Below are positions 29,648 to 39,784 of a stretch of DNA of 64,000 nucleotides, in pieces (positions within the stretch are counted from its first letter, which is position 1; each line of letters begins with the position of its first letter). The stretch is taken from NCBI RefSeq assembly GCF_009363535.1, contig NZ_CP045369.1, positions 3,359,001 through 3,423,000 of the forward strand. Direction: 5' to 3'. The position numbers were made by a program, and so were the translations under genes. Below the pieces are notes generated by a model, which was not told where the DNA came from, made no database searches, and saw nothing but the letters and a program-made list of their open reading frames with translations. This DNA comes from Microbulbifer sp. THAF38 (GTDB lineage: Bacteria > Pseudomonadota > Gammaproteobacteria > Pseudomonadales > Cellvibrionaceae).

Positions 29648-31420
29648 TCAGTAGGTCCGAGCTTTCGGTTCAAAGGCTTCCATGGTAGTCGGCGCGAAGT
29701 TTACCGCACGCTTGCCAAAGCGTTTCTCTGCCGGGAAGTACATGGAGTGACACAGCCAGTTTTCATCGTCGCGCTCCTGGAAGTCTTCGCGGGCGTGGGC
29801 GCCGCGGCTTTCAGTGCGGGTCTCTGCGGCAATCGCAGTGGCCTCGGCAACTTCCAACAGGTTTTGCAATTCCAGCGCCTCAATACGGGCGGTGTTAAAG
29901 GCGCGGCTTCTGTCGTCCAGGCGTACGTTCTCGATGCGCTCACGCAGGTCAGCCAACTTCTTCACGCCTTCCGCCATGTAATCGCCGCGGCGGAATACAC
30001 CGAAGTGATTCTGCATCACGCCCTGCAGCTCTTTGCGCAAGTCGGCAGCTTTCTCGCCGGTTTCGTTGGTTTCCAGACGGTTCAGGCGCGCCATCGCCGC
30101 TTCGAGATCGGACTCGGAAGCTTCGCGGTGCTCGATACCTTCACGCAGGGCCTTCTCGATAAACAGGCCGGAAGCGCGTCCGAATACCACCAGATCCAGC
30201 AGTGAGTTGCCGCCCAGTCGGTTAGCGCCGTGTACAGATACACAGGCAACCTCACCACAGGCGAAGAAGCCGTCGATGATCTGATCGTTGCCGGCAGCAT
30301 CCTGGGTCAGGGCCTGGCCGTGAACGTTGGTTGGGATACCGCCCATCATGTAGTGGCAGGTAGGCACAACCGGGATCGGTGCCTTAACCGGGTCGACGTG
30401 GGCAAAGGTTTTGGACAGTTCACAGATACCGGGTAGGCGGCTGTTGAGCAGCTCTTCACCCAGGTGATCGAGCTTCAGGAATACGTGATCGCCTTCAGGG
30501 CCACAGCCGCGGCCGTCGAGCATCTCGAGCACCATAGAGCGGGCCACAACATCGCGGGAAGCGAGGTCTTTGGCATTGGGCGCGTAGCGCTCCATAAAAC
30601 GCTCGCCGTCTTTATTGATCAGGTAGCCACCCTCACCGCGACAACCTTCGGTCACGAGTACACCGGCACCGTAAATACCGGTCGGGTGGAACTGCCACAT
30701 CTCAATGTCCTGCACAGGCATGCCTGCGCGCAGGGCCATACCCACACCATCGCCGGTGTTGATGTGTGCGTTGGTGGTGGAGGCGAAGATACGGCCGGCA
30801 CCACCGGTGGCGAATACGGTCGCCTTGGATTTGATAAAGACCACTTCGCCATCTTCGATGCACATGGCGATCACACCCACCACGGCACCGTCTTGGTTCT
30901 TCACCAGGTCAATGGCAAACCATTCGTTTAGGAATTCGGTTTGGTGCTTAACGTTGTTCTGATAAAGAGTGTGCAGCAGCGCGTGGCCGGTACGGTCGGC
31001 GGCAGCACAGGTACGGGCAGCCTGGCCACCGCGGCCAAAATCTTTGGACTGACCACCGAAAGGACGCTGGTAAATACGGCCCTCTTCAGTACGAGAGAAA
31101 GGCAGACCCATGTGCTCCAGTTCGAATACGGCCTCAGGGCCTACGGAACACATGTATTCGATCGCTTCCTGGTCGCCGATATAGTCGGAACCTTTAACGG
31201 TGTCATACATGTGCCAGCGCCAATCATCATTGGGGTCGGAGCTGGCAATCGCACAGGTAATACCACCCTGGGCAGATACCGTGTGAGAACGGGTTGGGAA
31301 TACCTTGGTGATTACCGCAGTCTTGTAGCCGGACTGGGCCATCTGCAGGGCCGCGCGCATACCCGCGCCGCCGCCGCCAATCACAATCCCGTCAAAAGAA
31401 ATAGTTCGCATGTTCGCCAT
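29648..31420 (-). CDS. sdhA: Succinate dehydrogenase flavoprotein subunit
   Basis: The product is 590 residues. The FAD site is [15 protein letters not shown] and the covalent FAD-attachment His lies in [11 protein letters not shown]. The substrate-site motif [20 protein letters not shown] and the catalytic Arg region [12 protein letters not shown] also fit. It oxidises succinate to fumarate at the inner face of the membrane. Its first ATG (31420) lies three bases after the sdhD stop; a second in-frame ATG three codons on (31411) is possible. Confidence 0.98.
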   Translation of the reverse strand: MANMRTISFDGIVIGGGGAGMRAALQMAQSGYKTAVITKVFPTRSHTVSAQGGITCAIASSDPNDDWRWHMYDTVKGSDYIGDQEAIEYMCSVGPEAVFELEHMGLPFSRTEEGRIYQRPFGGQSKDFGRGGQAARTCAAADRTGHALLHTLYQNNVKHQTEFLNEWFAIDLVKNQDGAVVGVIAMCIEDGEVVFIKSKATVFATGGAGRIFASTTNAHINTGDGVGMALRAGMPVQDIEMWQFHPTGIYGAGVLVTEGCRGEGGYLINKDGERFMERYAPNAKDLASRDVVARSMVLEMLDGRGCGPEGDHVFLKLDHLGEELLNSRLPGICELSKTFAHVDPVKAPIPVVPTCHYMMGGIPTNVHGQALTQDAAGNDQIIDGFFACGEVACVSVHGANRLGGNSLLDLVVFGRASGLFIEKALREGIEHREASESDLEAAMARLNRLETNETGEKAADLRKELQGVMQNHFGVFRRGDYMAEGVKKLADLRERIENVRLDDRSRAFNTARIEALELQNLLEVAEATAIAAETRTESRGAHAREDFQERDDENWLCHSMYFPAEKRFGKRAVNFAPTTMEAFEPKARTY

Positions 31421-31423
31421 TGC

Positions 31424-31798
31424 TTATACACCCCAAAGAATTTCAATGCCCCACACCGTGTAAAGCACGGCAATCGCAGCCAGGATCACTTCCACGAACA
31501 GGCGCAGAACAGTGGCCTTACCGCCCATCACCCGGTTGGTGATGTAATCGGTAACCACGGACCAGAGACCAATCCAGGCGTGAATCACGGTGGACAGCAG
31601 GGCGACCAAGCTGAATACACGCATCCAGCGCTGGGCGAACAACTCAGACCAGGCCTGGTAGCCAAAGTCTTTGGTGAAAAAGATAAAGCCCACTATAAAG
31701 AGGACGTAAGCGAGCAGTATCACTGCGGTGACGCGCTGGTAGAGCCAGTCGAAAGTACCGCTACGGCCGAAGCTAGTTACTGTTCTTACCACAACCAT
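31424..31798 (-). CDS. sdhD: Succinate dehydrogenase membrane anchor subunit D
   Basis: The product is 124 residues with three membrane helices. STVIHAWIGLWSVVTDYI carries the haem b-ligand His and the quinone-site Asp-Tyr pair. With SdhC it anchors SdhAB and binds haem b and ubiquinone. Its start overlaps the end of sdhC by 13 bases. Confidence 0.95.
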   Translation of the reverse strand: MVVVRTVTSFGRSGTFDWLYQRVTAVILLAYVLFIVGFIFFTKDFGYQAWSELFAQRWMRVFSLVALLSTVIHAWIGLWSVVTDYITNRVMGGKATVLRLFVEVILAAIAVLYTVWGIEILWGV

Positions 31799-32160
31799 AC
31801 TCCCACTAAAAGAATAAGGATTACACTCACCACCAGCACGGCAATAGCGCTGCGGCGACCACCTTCGAAGCTCTCACCCATTCCCATATCCATAAACAGG
31901 TGACGCACACCGGCCAACAGATGGTAAATAAGAGCTGCCAGGGAGGCCCACAAAATGAGCTTGGCAGGAATACTGTTAAATGCCGCCGCCATATCGGCGA
32001 AGCCCTGTTCGGATTCCAGGCTGGCATCGAGCATGCAGAGCAACAGCGCCACAACGGCGAAGAGCACTACACCAGATACACGGTGCAAAATGGAAACCAA
32101 AGCGGCAGCGGGAAGCTTTATAGTGGAAATGTCTAAATTGACAGGTCTGTTTTTGTTCAC
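31786..32160 (-). CDS. sdhC: Succinate dehydrogenase cytochrome b556 subunit C
   Basis: The product is 124 residues with three membrane helices. It starts NKNRPVNLDIS and continues with ALVSILHRVSGVVLF (quinone-site Ser and Arg). The family motif YHLLAGVRHLFMDMG carries the haem-ligand His. It is the first gene of sdhCDAB-sucAB-lpdA-sucCD, divergent from gltA. Confidence 0.96.
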   Translation of the reverse strand: MNKNRPVNLDISTIKLPAAALVSILHRVSGVVLFAVVALLLCMLDASLESEQGFADMAAAFNSIPAKLILWASLAALIYHLLAGVRHLFMDMGMGESFEGGRRSAIAVLVVSVILILLVGVWLW

Positions 32161-32602
32161 AGGAAAAACACCTTGTTGCCCTGAACGACCGGGCGCCCGT
32201 TAGCTTTTCAAATTGGGAGGGACGAGCTGCTTGCTGATCACTTTGCACTCGACCTGATGAAGCCTTGTACAAAGTAGCCGTACCATGGCGCAAGCCGCGC
32301 GGATTATAGGCATTCAATAGTCAAAACACAACGAACGCCTTGTAATACGCCAGCTCGGTGGGCCACGTAGGCACAGAATTTGGCCCTGCGGAATTTCCAC
32401 AAATTTTTTGTGTCCACCACCAGGCAAAAGCTCTACCAGTCAACGTTGTCGCCGGATATCCTGTTGCTGACAGACTGGGCGTCCACTCCTTTTGGTTTGA
32501 CAATTTGCGGCGCGGCACTTAAGTTTGGCCCCGCTCAAAAGGCCGCCAGCACCCGAAAACACTTGGAAAAGGCCGCCATAAGAACAGTTTTAGGAGTCCG
32601 CA
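32161..32602. other. Divergent promoter region of sdhC and gltA
   Basis: About 440 bases carry the promoters for the two TCA transcription units. Nothing more specific was recognised. Confidence 0.5.
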
Positions 32603-33892
32603 ATGTCCGATAAAAAAGCGCAACTCACGGTCGACGGTATCGACGGCGCTATTGAAATGCCCGTACGCTCCGGCACCCTCGGCCCCGATGTTGTCGATGT
32701 CGGTAACCTGACCGGCAAAGGCTTATTCACCTACGACCCGGGCTTCGTATCCACTGCCGCATGTGAATCCAAGATCACTTTTATCGATGGCGCCAAAGGT
32801 CAACTTCTGCACCGCGGCTACCCCATTGAGCAGCTGGCAGAGAAGTCTGACTACCTCGAGACCTGCTACCTGCTAATGAACGGCGAACTGCCCAACGCCG
32901 AGCAGAAAAAAGATTACGTGGACACCATCATGTCCCACACCATGGTGCATGAAGCCCTGGTGAACTTCTTTAAAGGTTTCCATTACGACGCTCACCCGAT
33001 GGCAATGCTTTGCGGCGTGGTTGGCGCTCTCGCCTCCTTCTACCACGACTCTCTGGATATCACCAATCCAGAGCACCGCGAGATCTCCGCACACCGCCTG
33101 ATCGCCAAGATGCCGACTTTGGCTGCCATGTGCTACAAGCACTCCAAAGGCCAGCCCTTCATGTATCCGGACAATAGCCGCAGCTACTCCGAGAACTTCC
33201 TGCACATGATGTTCGGCAACCCCTGTGAGCCCAGCAAGATCGATCCGATTGTCGCCAAGGCAATGGATATCATCTTCCTGCTGCACGCCGACCACGAGCA
33301 GAATGCTTCAACCTCTACCGTGCGTCTGGCCGGCTCCTCCGGCGCCAACCCCTTCGCTTGCATCTCTTCCGGTATTGCCGCCCTGTGGGGACCGGCACAC
33401 GGCGGTGCTAACGAAGCAGTACTGAATATGCTGCAGGAAATCGGCGACGAGAGCCGCATCGACGAGTTTGTGAAGCGCGCTAAAGACAAGAACGACCCCT
33501 TCCGCCTGATGGGTTTCGGACACCGCGTTTACAAGAATTTTGACCCGCGCTCCCGCGTAATGCAGGGCATTTGTGACGAAGTTCTGGGTGCTATGGGTGC
33601 CGAGAACGATCCACTGCTGAAGATTGCCAAGCGCCTGGAAAAAATCGCCCTCGAAGACGAGTACTTCGTCGAGAAGAAACTCTACCCGAACGTCGACTTC
33701 TACTCCGGTATTATCATGAAAGCGATCGGCATCCCCACCGATATGTTTACCGTGATTTTTGCCACCGGCCGCACCTCCGGCTGGATTGCACACTGGAATG
33801 AGATGATTTCCAACCCACATAAAATTGGCCGTCCGCGTCAGCTTTATACCGGCTATACCCAGCGCGATTACCTGCCGCTGGAACAGCGCTAA
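32603..33892 (+). CDS. gltA: Citrate synthase (type II, hexameric)
   Basis: The product is 429 residues. It has [18 protein letters not shown] and the N-terminal domain typical of the NADH-inhibited Gram-negative enzyme. [26 protein letters not shown] and [13 protein letters not shown] together contain the catalytic His residues. The catalytic Asp lies in the segment [10 protein letters not shown]. It condenses oxaloacetate and acetyl-CoA. TTAGGAG lies eight bases before the ATG, and a strong terminator follows directly. Confidence 0.98.
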   Translation: MSDKKAQLTVDGIDGAIEMPVRSGTLGPDVVDVGNLTGKGLFTYDPGFVSTAACESKITFIDGAKGQLLHRGYPIEQLAEKSDYLETCYLLMNGELPNAEQKKDYVDTIMSHTMVHEALVNFFKGFHYDAHPMAMLCGVVGALASFYHDSLDITNPEHREISAHRLIAKMPTLAAMCYKHSKGQPFMYPDNSRSYSENFLHMMFGNPCEPSKIDPIVAKAMDIIFLLHADHEQNASTSTVRLAGSSGANPFACISSGIAALWGPAHGGANEAVLNMLQEIGDESRIDEFVKRAKDKNDPFRLMGFGHRVYKNFDPRSRVMQGICDEVLGAMGAENDPLLKIAKRLEKIALEDEYFVEKKLYPNVDFYSGIIMKAIGIPTDMFTVIFATGRTSGWIAHWNEMISNPHKIGRPRQLYTGYTQRDYLPLEQR

Positions 33893-33905
33893 TAGAGCCA
33901 AAAAT

Positions 33906-33933
33906 AAAAAACCCGGCAATGCCGGGTTTTTTT
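33906..33933 (+). terminator. Rho-independent terminator of gltA
   Basis: ACCCGGC and GCCGGGT (33911-33917 and 33921-33927) form a stem around AAT. It is flanked by A residues and seven T residues, 14 bases after the gltA stop. Confidence 0.92.
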
Positions 33934-34211
33934 ATTGCCTGAAAAAATAGCCACCTCCAGATTAATACCCAACAAATTTCAGATAGCGCAACAATCAACA
34001 CCACACTCAGTTGTGACAGGTATCACAATTTTAAAATAATCATCCCGTTGCAACTCCCGCCATACAGTAAAAACCCTGTCATGCAATGTAAAATCCGCGC
34101 CTCCCAGAGCGGGTGAGTTTGCACTGTAGTTCCCATACCACAGCAGCCACCTGCCCGCGGTTTTCCTTACTCGCACAACTCACAAAATTAAAACTATCAA
34201 GGGCACAGCAT
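33934..34211. other. Intergenic region upstream of the hemerythrin-like gene
   Basis: It contains the promoter of the hemerythrin-like gene. A possible AAGGG ribosome-binding sequence lies at 34199-34203. Nothing else was recognised. Confidence 0.3.
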
Positions 34212-34748
34212 ATGCTTAGCTTCATCTCCGGTATGTTCCGAGGTAGCAAGTCTTCCGACAGCGTCGACCTGGAAGAGAAATACACTCGCAGCAACTATGC
34301 CAGCGCCAAGGGCAGCCGAACCATTTCTTACGATCCAACACTGATCAAGGCGCTGGAAGATGACCATCGAACCCTGATTGGCATTTTCCAACGTATGTGG
34401 TCCGAGGGTTATGAAAAACAAAACTATCGCCAGCTCTCTCAGCTACTGACTCAATTCAAGTCCGGCTTTCAGGCACACCTGATCAAGGAAAATGTGCGCT
34501 TTTATGTCTACCTGGAGCAGGCTCTTGCCGGTGATGCGCACACTCTGCAAGTCGTAAAAGACTTCCGCACGGATATGAATGAAATCGCCAATGCCGTTGT
34601 GCAATTCTGTAAGCGCTACAACCACGAAGCCTTCACCCCAGAAATGGTTCGCGACTTCAAAATGGATTACCAAAAAATAGGTGAGGCATTGACTCGTCGC
34701 ACCGCGCTGGAAGAAAAAGAACTTTACGTTCTCTACCAGCCATCCTAA
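34212..34748 (+). CDS. Hemerythrin-like (HHE) domain protein
   Basis: The product is 178 residues, helical after a short N-terminus. Candidate iron ligands are spaced along four helices: LEDDHRTLIGIF, FQAHLIKENVRFYVYLE, and CKRYNHEAF with the final EEKELYVLY. This matches the bacterial hemerythrin HHE domain, which binds a non-haem di-iron centre for O2 or NO sensing or delivery. The ATG at 34212 has AAGGG upstream; the longer frame from 34113 is not protein-like. It has no close operon partner, but the next gene downstream is a redox operon, so a role in O2/NO response is plausible. It is less certain than the enzyme calls. Confidence 0.6.
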   Translation: MLSFISGMFRGSKSSDSVDLEEKYTRSNYASAKGSRTISYDPTLIKALEDDHRTLIGIFQRMWSEGYEKQNYRQLSQLLTQFKSGFQAHLIKENVRFYVYLEQALAGDAHTLQVVKDFRTDMNEIANAVVQFCKRYNHEAFTPEMVRDFKMDYQKIGEALTRRTALEEKELYVLYQPS

Positions 34749-35288
34749 GAAATTATTTTAAATAGAGGAGCCAGTTTCGTTACTCGACTTTTATAGGAAT
34801 TGGGCACAAGCCAATAAGTGAGTAACAACTTATCTGGCAAACACTCTGTAAAAATATCTGCGACCCACAGGGACGGGGCGCATATTTTTTTAGCTATCTT
34901 TAAGCCTACACCCCATGGCTAATCAAACTTACCCACCTAGTAGGTATTGACAGCAGGCTGCCTAATAAAAAAGGTTTTCTCAATATAAAAAATAAAGCAC
35001 GCATAATCGGGCCGACCGCTACTGCGCAGCGACAACGCTCAAAAAAAAGCGAGCGATAACAACAGCTTAAAAAACTTTCCAGCCAGACCTCCCTTAACTC
35101 CCCCTTATCTACCACCATTTCTATTCAAGACTAGACGTTTATTTAATTTTGTTTAAACATATGGAAACTAGAATTTAAAAAAACTTACAACGGTGGAATA
35201 TTGGTCTAGAAAATTCTGAAAGCTTTGTGGCTTAAAAAAAAGAATGACAAACAGGCCAGTTTTAAAAGCCGGGGGATTCGGGGGAAAT
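34749..35288. other. AT-rich region upstream of the redox operon
   Basis: About 540 bases hold a probable terminator of the hemerythrin-like gene and the promoter of the redox operon. No FNR-type box was found here. The minus-strand open frame at 34906-35118 lacks support. Confidence 0.4.
34855..34893 (+). terminator. Probable terminator of the hemerythrin-like gene
   Basis: TGCG(A)CCC and GGGCGCA form a stem with one bulge, extended by AT pairs. A run of T residues follows. Confidence 0.5.
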
Positions 35289-37319
35289 ATGACTGAACTA
35301 AAAAGTTCAGCTGCTCGTCAATGTTCGCCAGGTAGCGCTCGCACCAGCGACAGCGGCTATCCAATATATGTGATTGTAGGCACTGGCCCAGTCGGAGTTC
35401 GCTGTGCACAAAAACTGCTTGAATTCTGTGACGAAGCGCAAATTGTCATCTATGGTGCCGAAACAGAATCGCCTTACAATCGGGTAAAACTATCTCAGTA
35501 TCTATCCCGCCATGTGGAGCGAGAGGAACTCGATAATCCCATTCTCGGTAAGAGTGATCATCGGCTCGCAGAATATATCGATCGAAAAATCCTCTCTATC
35601 GATCGCGTCAAAAAAACGGTAACAGATGCTGCCGGTAATATTCAGCCCTACACCAAGCTGATCCTGGCCACTGGCTCCAACCCGAAGATCCCCGCAGTCC
35701 CCGGTGCGGATCTGCCCGGCGTTTATCCGTTTCGCAGCCTACGCAACACCAATGACCTGATTGCACTGCGGGAGCGACACGCCGATATATGTGTCATCGG
35801 CGCCGGCGCCTTGGGACTGGAGGCGGCAACCGCATTAAAAACACCGAAAAATACTGTCACGCTACAATCTCGCGGCAAATTACTGAGCGGCCTATTGGGT
35901 GAAGAAGGTGAGGAGTTTTTGAAATCCTCCCTTGCCGCCCTTGGTGTGGAATTGAAAGTTGGCTCAAACCTGAAATCCATTGAACGGCAAGGGGAAAAAT
36001 CCACCCTGCAGTTCGCCGATAGTGAGAGCCTCTGTGTCGATGCTATTGTTCTCTGCACTGGCATCCAGCCAGAAGTCTCCCTCGCCCAACAGGCTGGGCT
36101 CGAAATTGACAGAGGGGTAGTTGTCAACGAATGGATGCAGACTTCCGACCCGGATGTCTACGCCATTGGGGAGTGCGCCGAGTTTGACCAGAAAGTTTAT
36201 CAGCTGGTTCGCCCCGGCTACGAGCAAGCGGAAAGCTGCTGCTCGCATATTCGTCGCGACCATGGCGGCGAGATTTTGGAACGCCCTTACTCCGGCAGCT
36301 ATACAGATATTCAACTCAAAATCGCCCATATTCCCTGTGCCATTATGGGGGATGTTGCCTCCGACAACCTTCAGCAGCAGGAAGGTTTGCAGAGCCATGT
36401 TTTCCGCAACCGTTTCAAGGGTATCTATCGCCGACTATTTGTTAAAGATGGACGCATTCTCGGTGCTATTTATATCGGAAGTTGGGACGAGGCAAACAGC
36501 CTGCGCCAAGCCGTGGCGCAGGAGGAAAAAGTCAGTACGCGAGCACTGAAGCAATTTGCGGACGAAGGCCGACTTTTCGGCCAACAGACTTCAAACAGTA
36601 TTAAGAGCTTCCCCGACAGCTACCTGGTGTGCCAGTGCAATTCCGTCAGCAAAGGCGAATTGTGCAAGGCGATTTCCGAGGGCAAACGCACACTAAACGA
36701 ACTGCAGCAGGCCACCACCGCAGGCTCTGTCTGCGGCAGCTGTCGCCCCTTAATGGCCGAGCTACTCGATGCGCCTGTGCCCAACCTGGTCATGCGCCAT
36801 GCCAAGGGCATACTGATTACTTCGATCATTTCCCTTCTTTTGATCACCTTGTCATTCCTAATGCCGCCCCCACCGATATCCCACTCTGTGCAGAGCGGCC
36901 AGTTTTGGGAAAAACTCTGGTATGACAATTTCTGGAAACAGGTAACCGGCTACACCATTCTCGCACTTTGCTTGTTTACTGCCGCGCTGAGTCTGCGCAA
37001 ACGCTGGAAAAAACTTTCCTACGGACATGTGGATCACTGGCGATACGCCCACAGTATCACCGGTGTGATTGCCGTGGCTGCCCTTGCTGTCCACACCGGC
37101 TTCCGCATGGGGCAAAACCTCAATCTTGCACTCATGCTCGTCTTCCTTGGCGTTACCGCTACCGGTTCCCTTGTCGGCGTCTTTATGGCCCGCAACCATC
37201 ACTGGACCGACCTCAGGTTACGTGAACACCGCAAATGGTGGTCATACGTTCATTACGCCTTGCTTTGGGCACTGCCGGTACTCCTCGCCTATCACATTCT
37301 TGCGGTTTATTACTTCTAA
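35289..37319 (+). CDS. NirB-like flavoprotein fused to BFD 2Fe-2S domain and membrane His-rich domain
   Basis: The product is about 676 residues. Residues about 25-330 form an FAD/NAD(P)-dependent reductase of the NirB/rubredoxin-reductase type (VGTGPVGVRCAQKL, VIGAGALGLEAATAL, DVYAIGECAEF). After a linker comes a BFD-like 2Fe-2S domain with Cys448, Cys450, Cys482 and Cys485 (CQC and CGSC). The last 170 residues have five membrane helices with His residues on the third (AHSITGV, AVHTGF) and fifth (YVHYALL, AYHILAVYYF), suited to two b-type haems. No sirohaem/nitrite domain is present. GGGGGA lies five bases before ATG 35289. The stop abuts the cytochrome gene (TAAATG), so they are co-translated. 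It could move electrons from NAD(P)H into the membrane; the acceptor is inferred. Confidence 0.8.
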   Translation: MTELKSSAARQCSPGSARTSDSGYPIYVIVGTGPVGVRCAQKLLEFCDEAQIVIYGAETESPYNRVKLSQYLSRHVEREELDNPILGKSDHRLAEYIDRKILSIDRVKKTVTDAAGNIQPYTKLILATGSNPKIPAVPGADLPGVYPFRSLRNTNDLIALRERHADICVIGAGALGLEAATALKTPKNTVTLQSRGKLLSGLLGEEGEEFLKSSLAALGVELKVGSNLKSIERQGEKSTLQFADSESLCVDAIVLCTGIQPEVSLAQQAGLEIDRGVVVNEWMQTSDPDVYAIGECAEFDQKVYQLVRPGYEQAESCCSHIRRDHGGEILERPYSGSYTDIQLKIAHIPCAIMGDVASDNLQQQEGLQSHVFRNRFKGIYRRLFVKDGRILGAIYIGSWDEANSLRQAVAQEEKVSTRALKQFADEGRLFGQQTSNSIKSFPDSYLVCQCNSVSKGELCKAISEGKRTLNELQQATTAGSVCGSCRPLMAELLDAPVPNLVMRHAKGILITSIISLLLITLSFLMPPPPISHSVQSGQFWEKLWYDNFWKQVTGYTILALCLFTAALSLRKRWKKLSYGHVDHWRYAHSITGVIAVAALAVHTGFRMGQNLNLALMLVFLGVTATGSLVGVFMARNHHWTDLRLREHRKWWSYVHYALLWALPVLLAYHILAVYYF

Positions 37320-38672
37320 ATGAAATCTTATCAATTTAAATTTTGGCACTACGGCCTGCTGTTGACCCTGATAGTGGGCGCTTATGCTTCGTATAACCTG
37401 ACTGCAGATGACAAGTCCCTGTTTATCACCGGTGAACCCACCCATGGCCACCACCAGATAGAGCTCGCTTGCACCTCCTGTCATACCGATGGTTTTGCCG
37501 GTGAAGAATCTATTCAACAGTCTTGCCTGAACTGCCACGCAGAGGAACTGGAACTGGCCGATGACTCCCATCCCCGCAAAAAATTCCTCGACCCCCGCAA
37601 TGCTCAATTGCTGGAAACCCTGGATGCACGCCAATGCATCAGCTGCCATACGGAACACAAGCAGCAGATTACCCGCGAAATGGGCGTCAGCCTGGCCGGA
37701 GATTTCTGCTTTCACTGTCACAGCGAAATTGCCGAAGAGCGTAGCAGCCACCAAGGCATGGGATTTGAAACCTGCGCCAGCGCCGGCTGCCACAACTACC
37801 ACGATAACGGCACCCTCTACGAGGATTTCCTAATCGCCCATGTAGGGCAACCGGATCTACTTGAGGATGCAAAATTACCGGCGCGTACCGCCATGCAGTC
37901 CTGGTTGCAGGAACACCCGAATAGCAAACCATTAAAGTTGCAGCAGGCAGATATCCATGAAGAAACTGCAACTGCAGAAATCGCTGCGGCCTGGGCACAG
38001 AGCCCCCACGCACAGGCTGAGGTGAACTGCAGTAGTTGCCACGCCGATGGGCAGATGCAATTTACTAGCGCGGAAGTGGTAGAGCAGTGCGCAAGCTGCC
38101 ATAGCGACCAGCGGGAATCCTTTACGCAGGGAAAACACGGCATGCGACTTTCTTCCAAGCTACCGCAAGAGTTTGTCCAGCAGGTCGGGGCCATGACGCC
38201 GAACCAGGCCTGGATACCCATGCAGTCTGACGCCTCAGGGGAGTTGAGCTGTACCAGCTGTCACAGCCCGCACGATGTCGATTTACAGTTCGCCGCAGTG
38301 GAAGCCTGCCTCAGTTGCCACAGCGATGAACACAGCCTGGCTTACAAAGAGTCACCGCACTTCGACACTTGGCAGGCAAACTCGGATAACGGCGTCAGCT
38401 GTGCCAGCTGCCACTTGCCGAGGGAAACCCATGGTGAGCAAGTCGTTGTTAACCACAACCAGAATCACAATCTCCGCCCCAACGAAAAAATGTTACCCGT
38501 CTGCCTGAACTGCCATGGGGCGGAGTTTTCCCTGGCGGCTCTCGCAGACAAAAAATTGATCTCACAGAATTTCAAGCATAAGCCCGCGGACAAACACGAA
38601 ACGTTTGACTTAATTCGCGACCGCATTGCGAGAATTTCCAATAGCAAAAAAAATGAAACTAAATCCCAATAG
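37320..38672 (+). CDS. Membrane-anchored multihaem cytochrome c (11 haem motifs)
   Basis: The product is 450 residues. An uncleaved N-terminal hydrophobic segment (residues about 11-25) anchors a periplasmic domain. That domain has ten CxxCH motifs starting at Cys51, 69, 106, 130, 237, 257, 311, 330, 361 and 395, plus one CASAGCH at Cys152 (CxxxxCH spacing). Many extra His residues can serve as distal ligands. This would be a wire-like electron carrier, similar in kind to NapC/NrfB or octahaem proteins but not matching one that I recognise. It starts on the base after the flavoprotein stop and is followed 12 bases later by a haem lipoprotein gene. The partner and final acceptor are unknown. 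Confidence 0.85.
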   Translation: MKSYQFKFWHYGLLLTLIVGAYASYNLTADDKSLFITGEPTHGHHQIELACTSCHTDGFAGEESIQQSCLNCHAEELELADDSHPRKKFLDPRNAQLLETLDARQCISCHTEHKQQITREMGVSLAGDFCFHCHSEIAEERSSHQGMGFETCASAGCHNYHDNGTLYEDFLIAHVGQPDLLEDAKLPARTAMQSWLQEHPNSKPLKLQQADIHEETATAEIAAAWAQSPHAQAEVNCSSCHADGQMQFTSAEVVEQCASCHSDQRESFTQGKHGMRLSSKLPQEFVQQVGAMTPNQAWIPMQSDASGELSCTSCHSPHDVDLQFAAVEACLSCHSDEHSLAYKESPHFDTWQANSDNGVSCASCHLPRETHGEQVVVNHNQNHNLRPNEKMLPVCLNCHGAEFSLAALADKKLISQNFKHKPADKHETFDLIRDRIARISNSKKNETKSQ

Positions 38673-38684
38673 GAGGGGAACACT

Positions 38685-39233
38685 ATGCGTATTGCCGCTT
38701 GTTTTATCGCCGGACTGGCTCTACTTACTGGTTGTGAAAAAAACCAGGGAGTTGCACCTGAGCGAATGGCGGATGCCATCTTTGCCGTTATTGAGGCAGA
38801 CAGGGCAAACTACACCAACAAGGTTGTTAACCGTTTACAAAATGAGGAAAAAGTCCTGGATGCCGATGAGCATTGGCAGGATAAAAAACTGCTGCCGCTG
38901 CCCGCACAAATGATGCGCATGGGCGCTGAGCGAGTTGCAGAAAAGGGTTCTGGCTTCAGTTATGCACTGCTGTCTCTATGGCCGGTGAACAAACAAAACA
39001 AGCCTCGCACCGATATGGAAAAGCAGGGCCTGCAGTATGTAATCGACAACCCAGGTGAAAACTTTTACGGCCGTGAAACATTGGGTGATACCGAATACTT
39101 CACCGCGGTTTATGCCGATGTGGGCGTATCCCCCGCTTGTGTCAGCTGCCACAATGACCATGCCGACAGCCCGCGCGATAATTTCGAACTCGGCGAAACC
39201 ATGGGTGGCGTGGTTATCCGTATACCACTCTAA
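38685..39233 (+). CDS. DUF3365 (Tll0287-like) mono-haem lipoprotein
   Basis: The product is 182 residues. A signal peptide ends in the lipobox LLTGC (Cys17), so it should be lipid-anchored. The mature domain is DUF3365/Tll0287-like, with FYGRETLGDTEYFTAVYADV followed by a single haem motif, CVSCHNDH, near the C-terminus. Tll0287-type haem domains are PAS-like and are proposed redox sensors or carriers. AGGAGGGG lies about eight bases before the ATG. It is the third gene of the redox operon and may hand electrons between the 11-haem cytochrome and an outer acceptor, or report the redox state. Confidence 0.8.
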   Translation: MRIAACFIAGLALLTGCEKNQGVAPERMADAIFAVIEADRANYTNKVVNRLQNEEKVLDADEHWQDKKLLPLPAQMMRMGAERVAEKGSGFSYALLSLWPVNKQNKPRTDMEKQGLQYVIDNPGENFYGRETLGDTEYFTAVYADVGVSPACVSCHNDHADSPRDNFELGETMGGVVIRIPL

Positions 39234-39261
39234 TTTACCACTTGTAATCACTTAGAAACCT

Positions 39262-39293
39262 GAACCCCGGCAACTGAGTTGCCGGGGTTCTTT
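39262..39293 (+). terminator. Terminator of the redox operon
   Basis: A perfect 13-bp stem, GAACCCCGGCAAC with GTTGCCGGGGTTC around TGA, is followed by TTT. It lies 28 bases beyond the lipoprotein stop. Confidence 0.88.
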
Positions 39294-39784
39294 CCAATGC
39301 CCTCCCAAACTCGCAGCCCATCAAACATCTACTTCTTCTCCCTAAGAATTTTCAATGCTCAAGAATATGTAATTCTTGCGAAATCAGCAGGAAAAAACTC
39401 TTAAATAAGAAGGCAAAGAGAAATATGAGGAATGTGAGAGGAAAAATTGGAAGAAAAATTGAAAAATACAATTAATTAGCGGCCGAATTCATTTCGACCG
39501 CTCCCTCTTTAACATGACTGGCTCTACTCCCGCTGCAACCTCGCTGAAATCATTTCAGACCAGTGGTCACCCGCTGTGGGCCTATTTCCGGGTAAGTCCA
39601 GTCTCCATTACGGACCGCTTCTTGTTAACGCTTCGCTCCGCAAAGCTCACCTAGGCACTTATATAATAGACTCACATTAAAGAAGATCAAAGTGAACGCC
39701 TTGGCATAACACTATGCCTGGAAGTCTAAAAAATTAACTTTGCGAGAGGTTTATACAGCGGAAAAGATAAACTGAACCGCTGAG
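39294..39784. other. Intergenic region with stem-loop
   Basis: About 490 bases contain an A-rich tract near 39400-39475 and an imperfect stem-loop at 39478-39502 (AGCGGCCGAA with TTCGACCGCT). No gene, tRNA or attC core was confirmed. Confidence 0.4.

Noticed and set aside
34906..35118. Open frame upstream of the redox operon
   Set aside because: Weak composition, no start signal and a position inside a promoter region.
39478..39660. Integron attC-like or small RNA structure
   Set aside because: The stem-loop is imperfect and the GTTRRRY/RYYYAAC core pair was not found.
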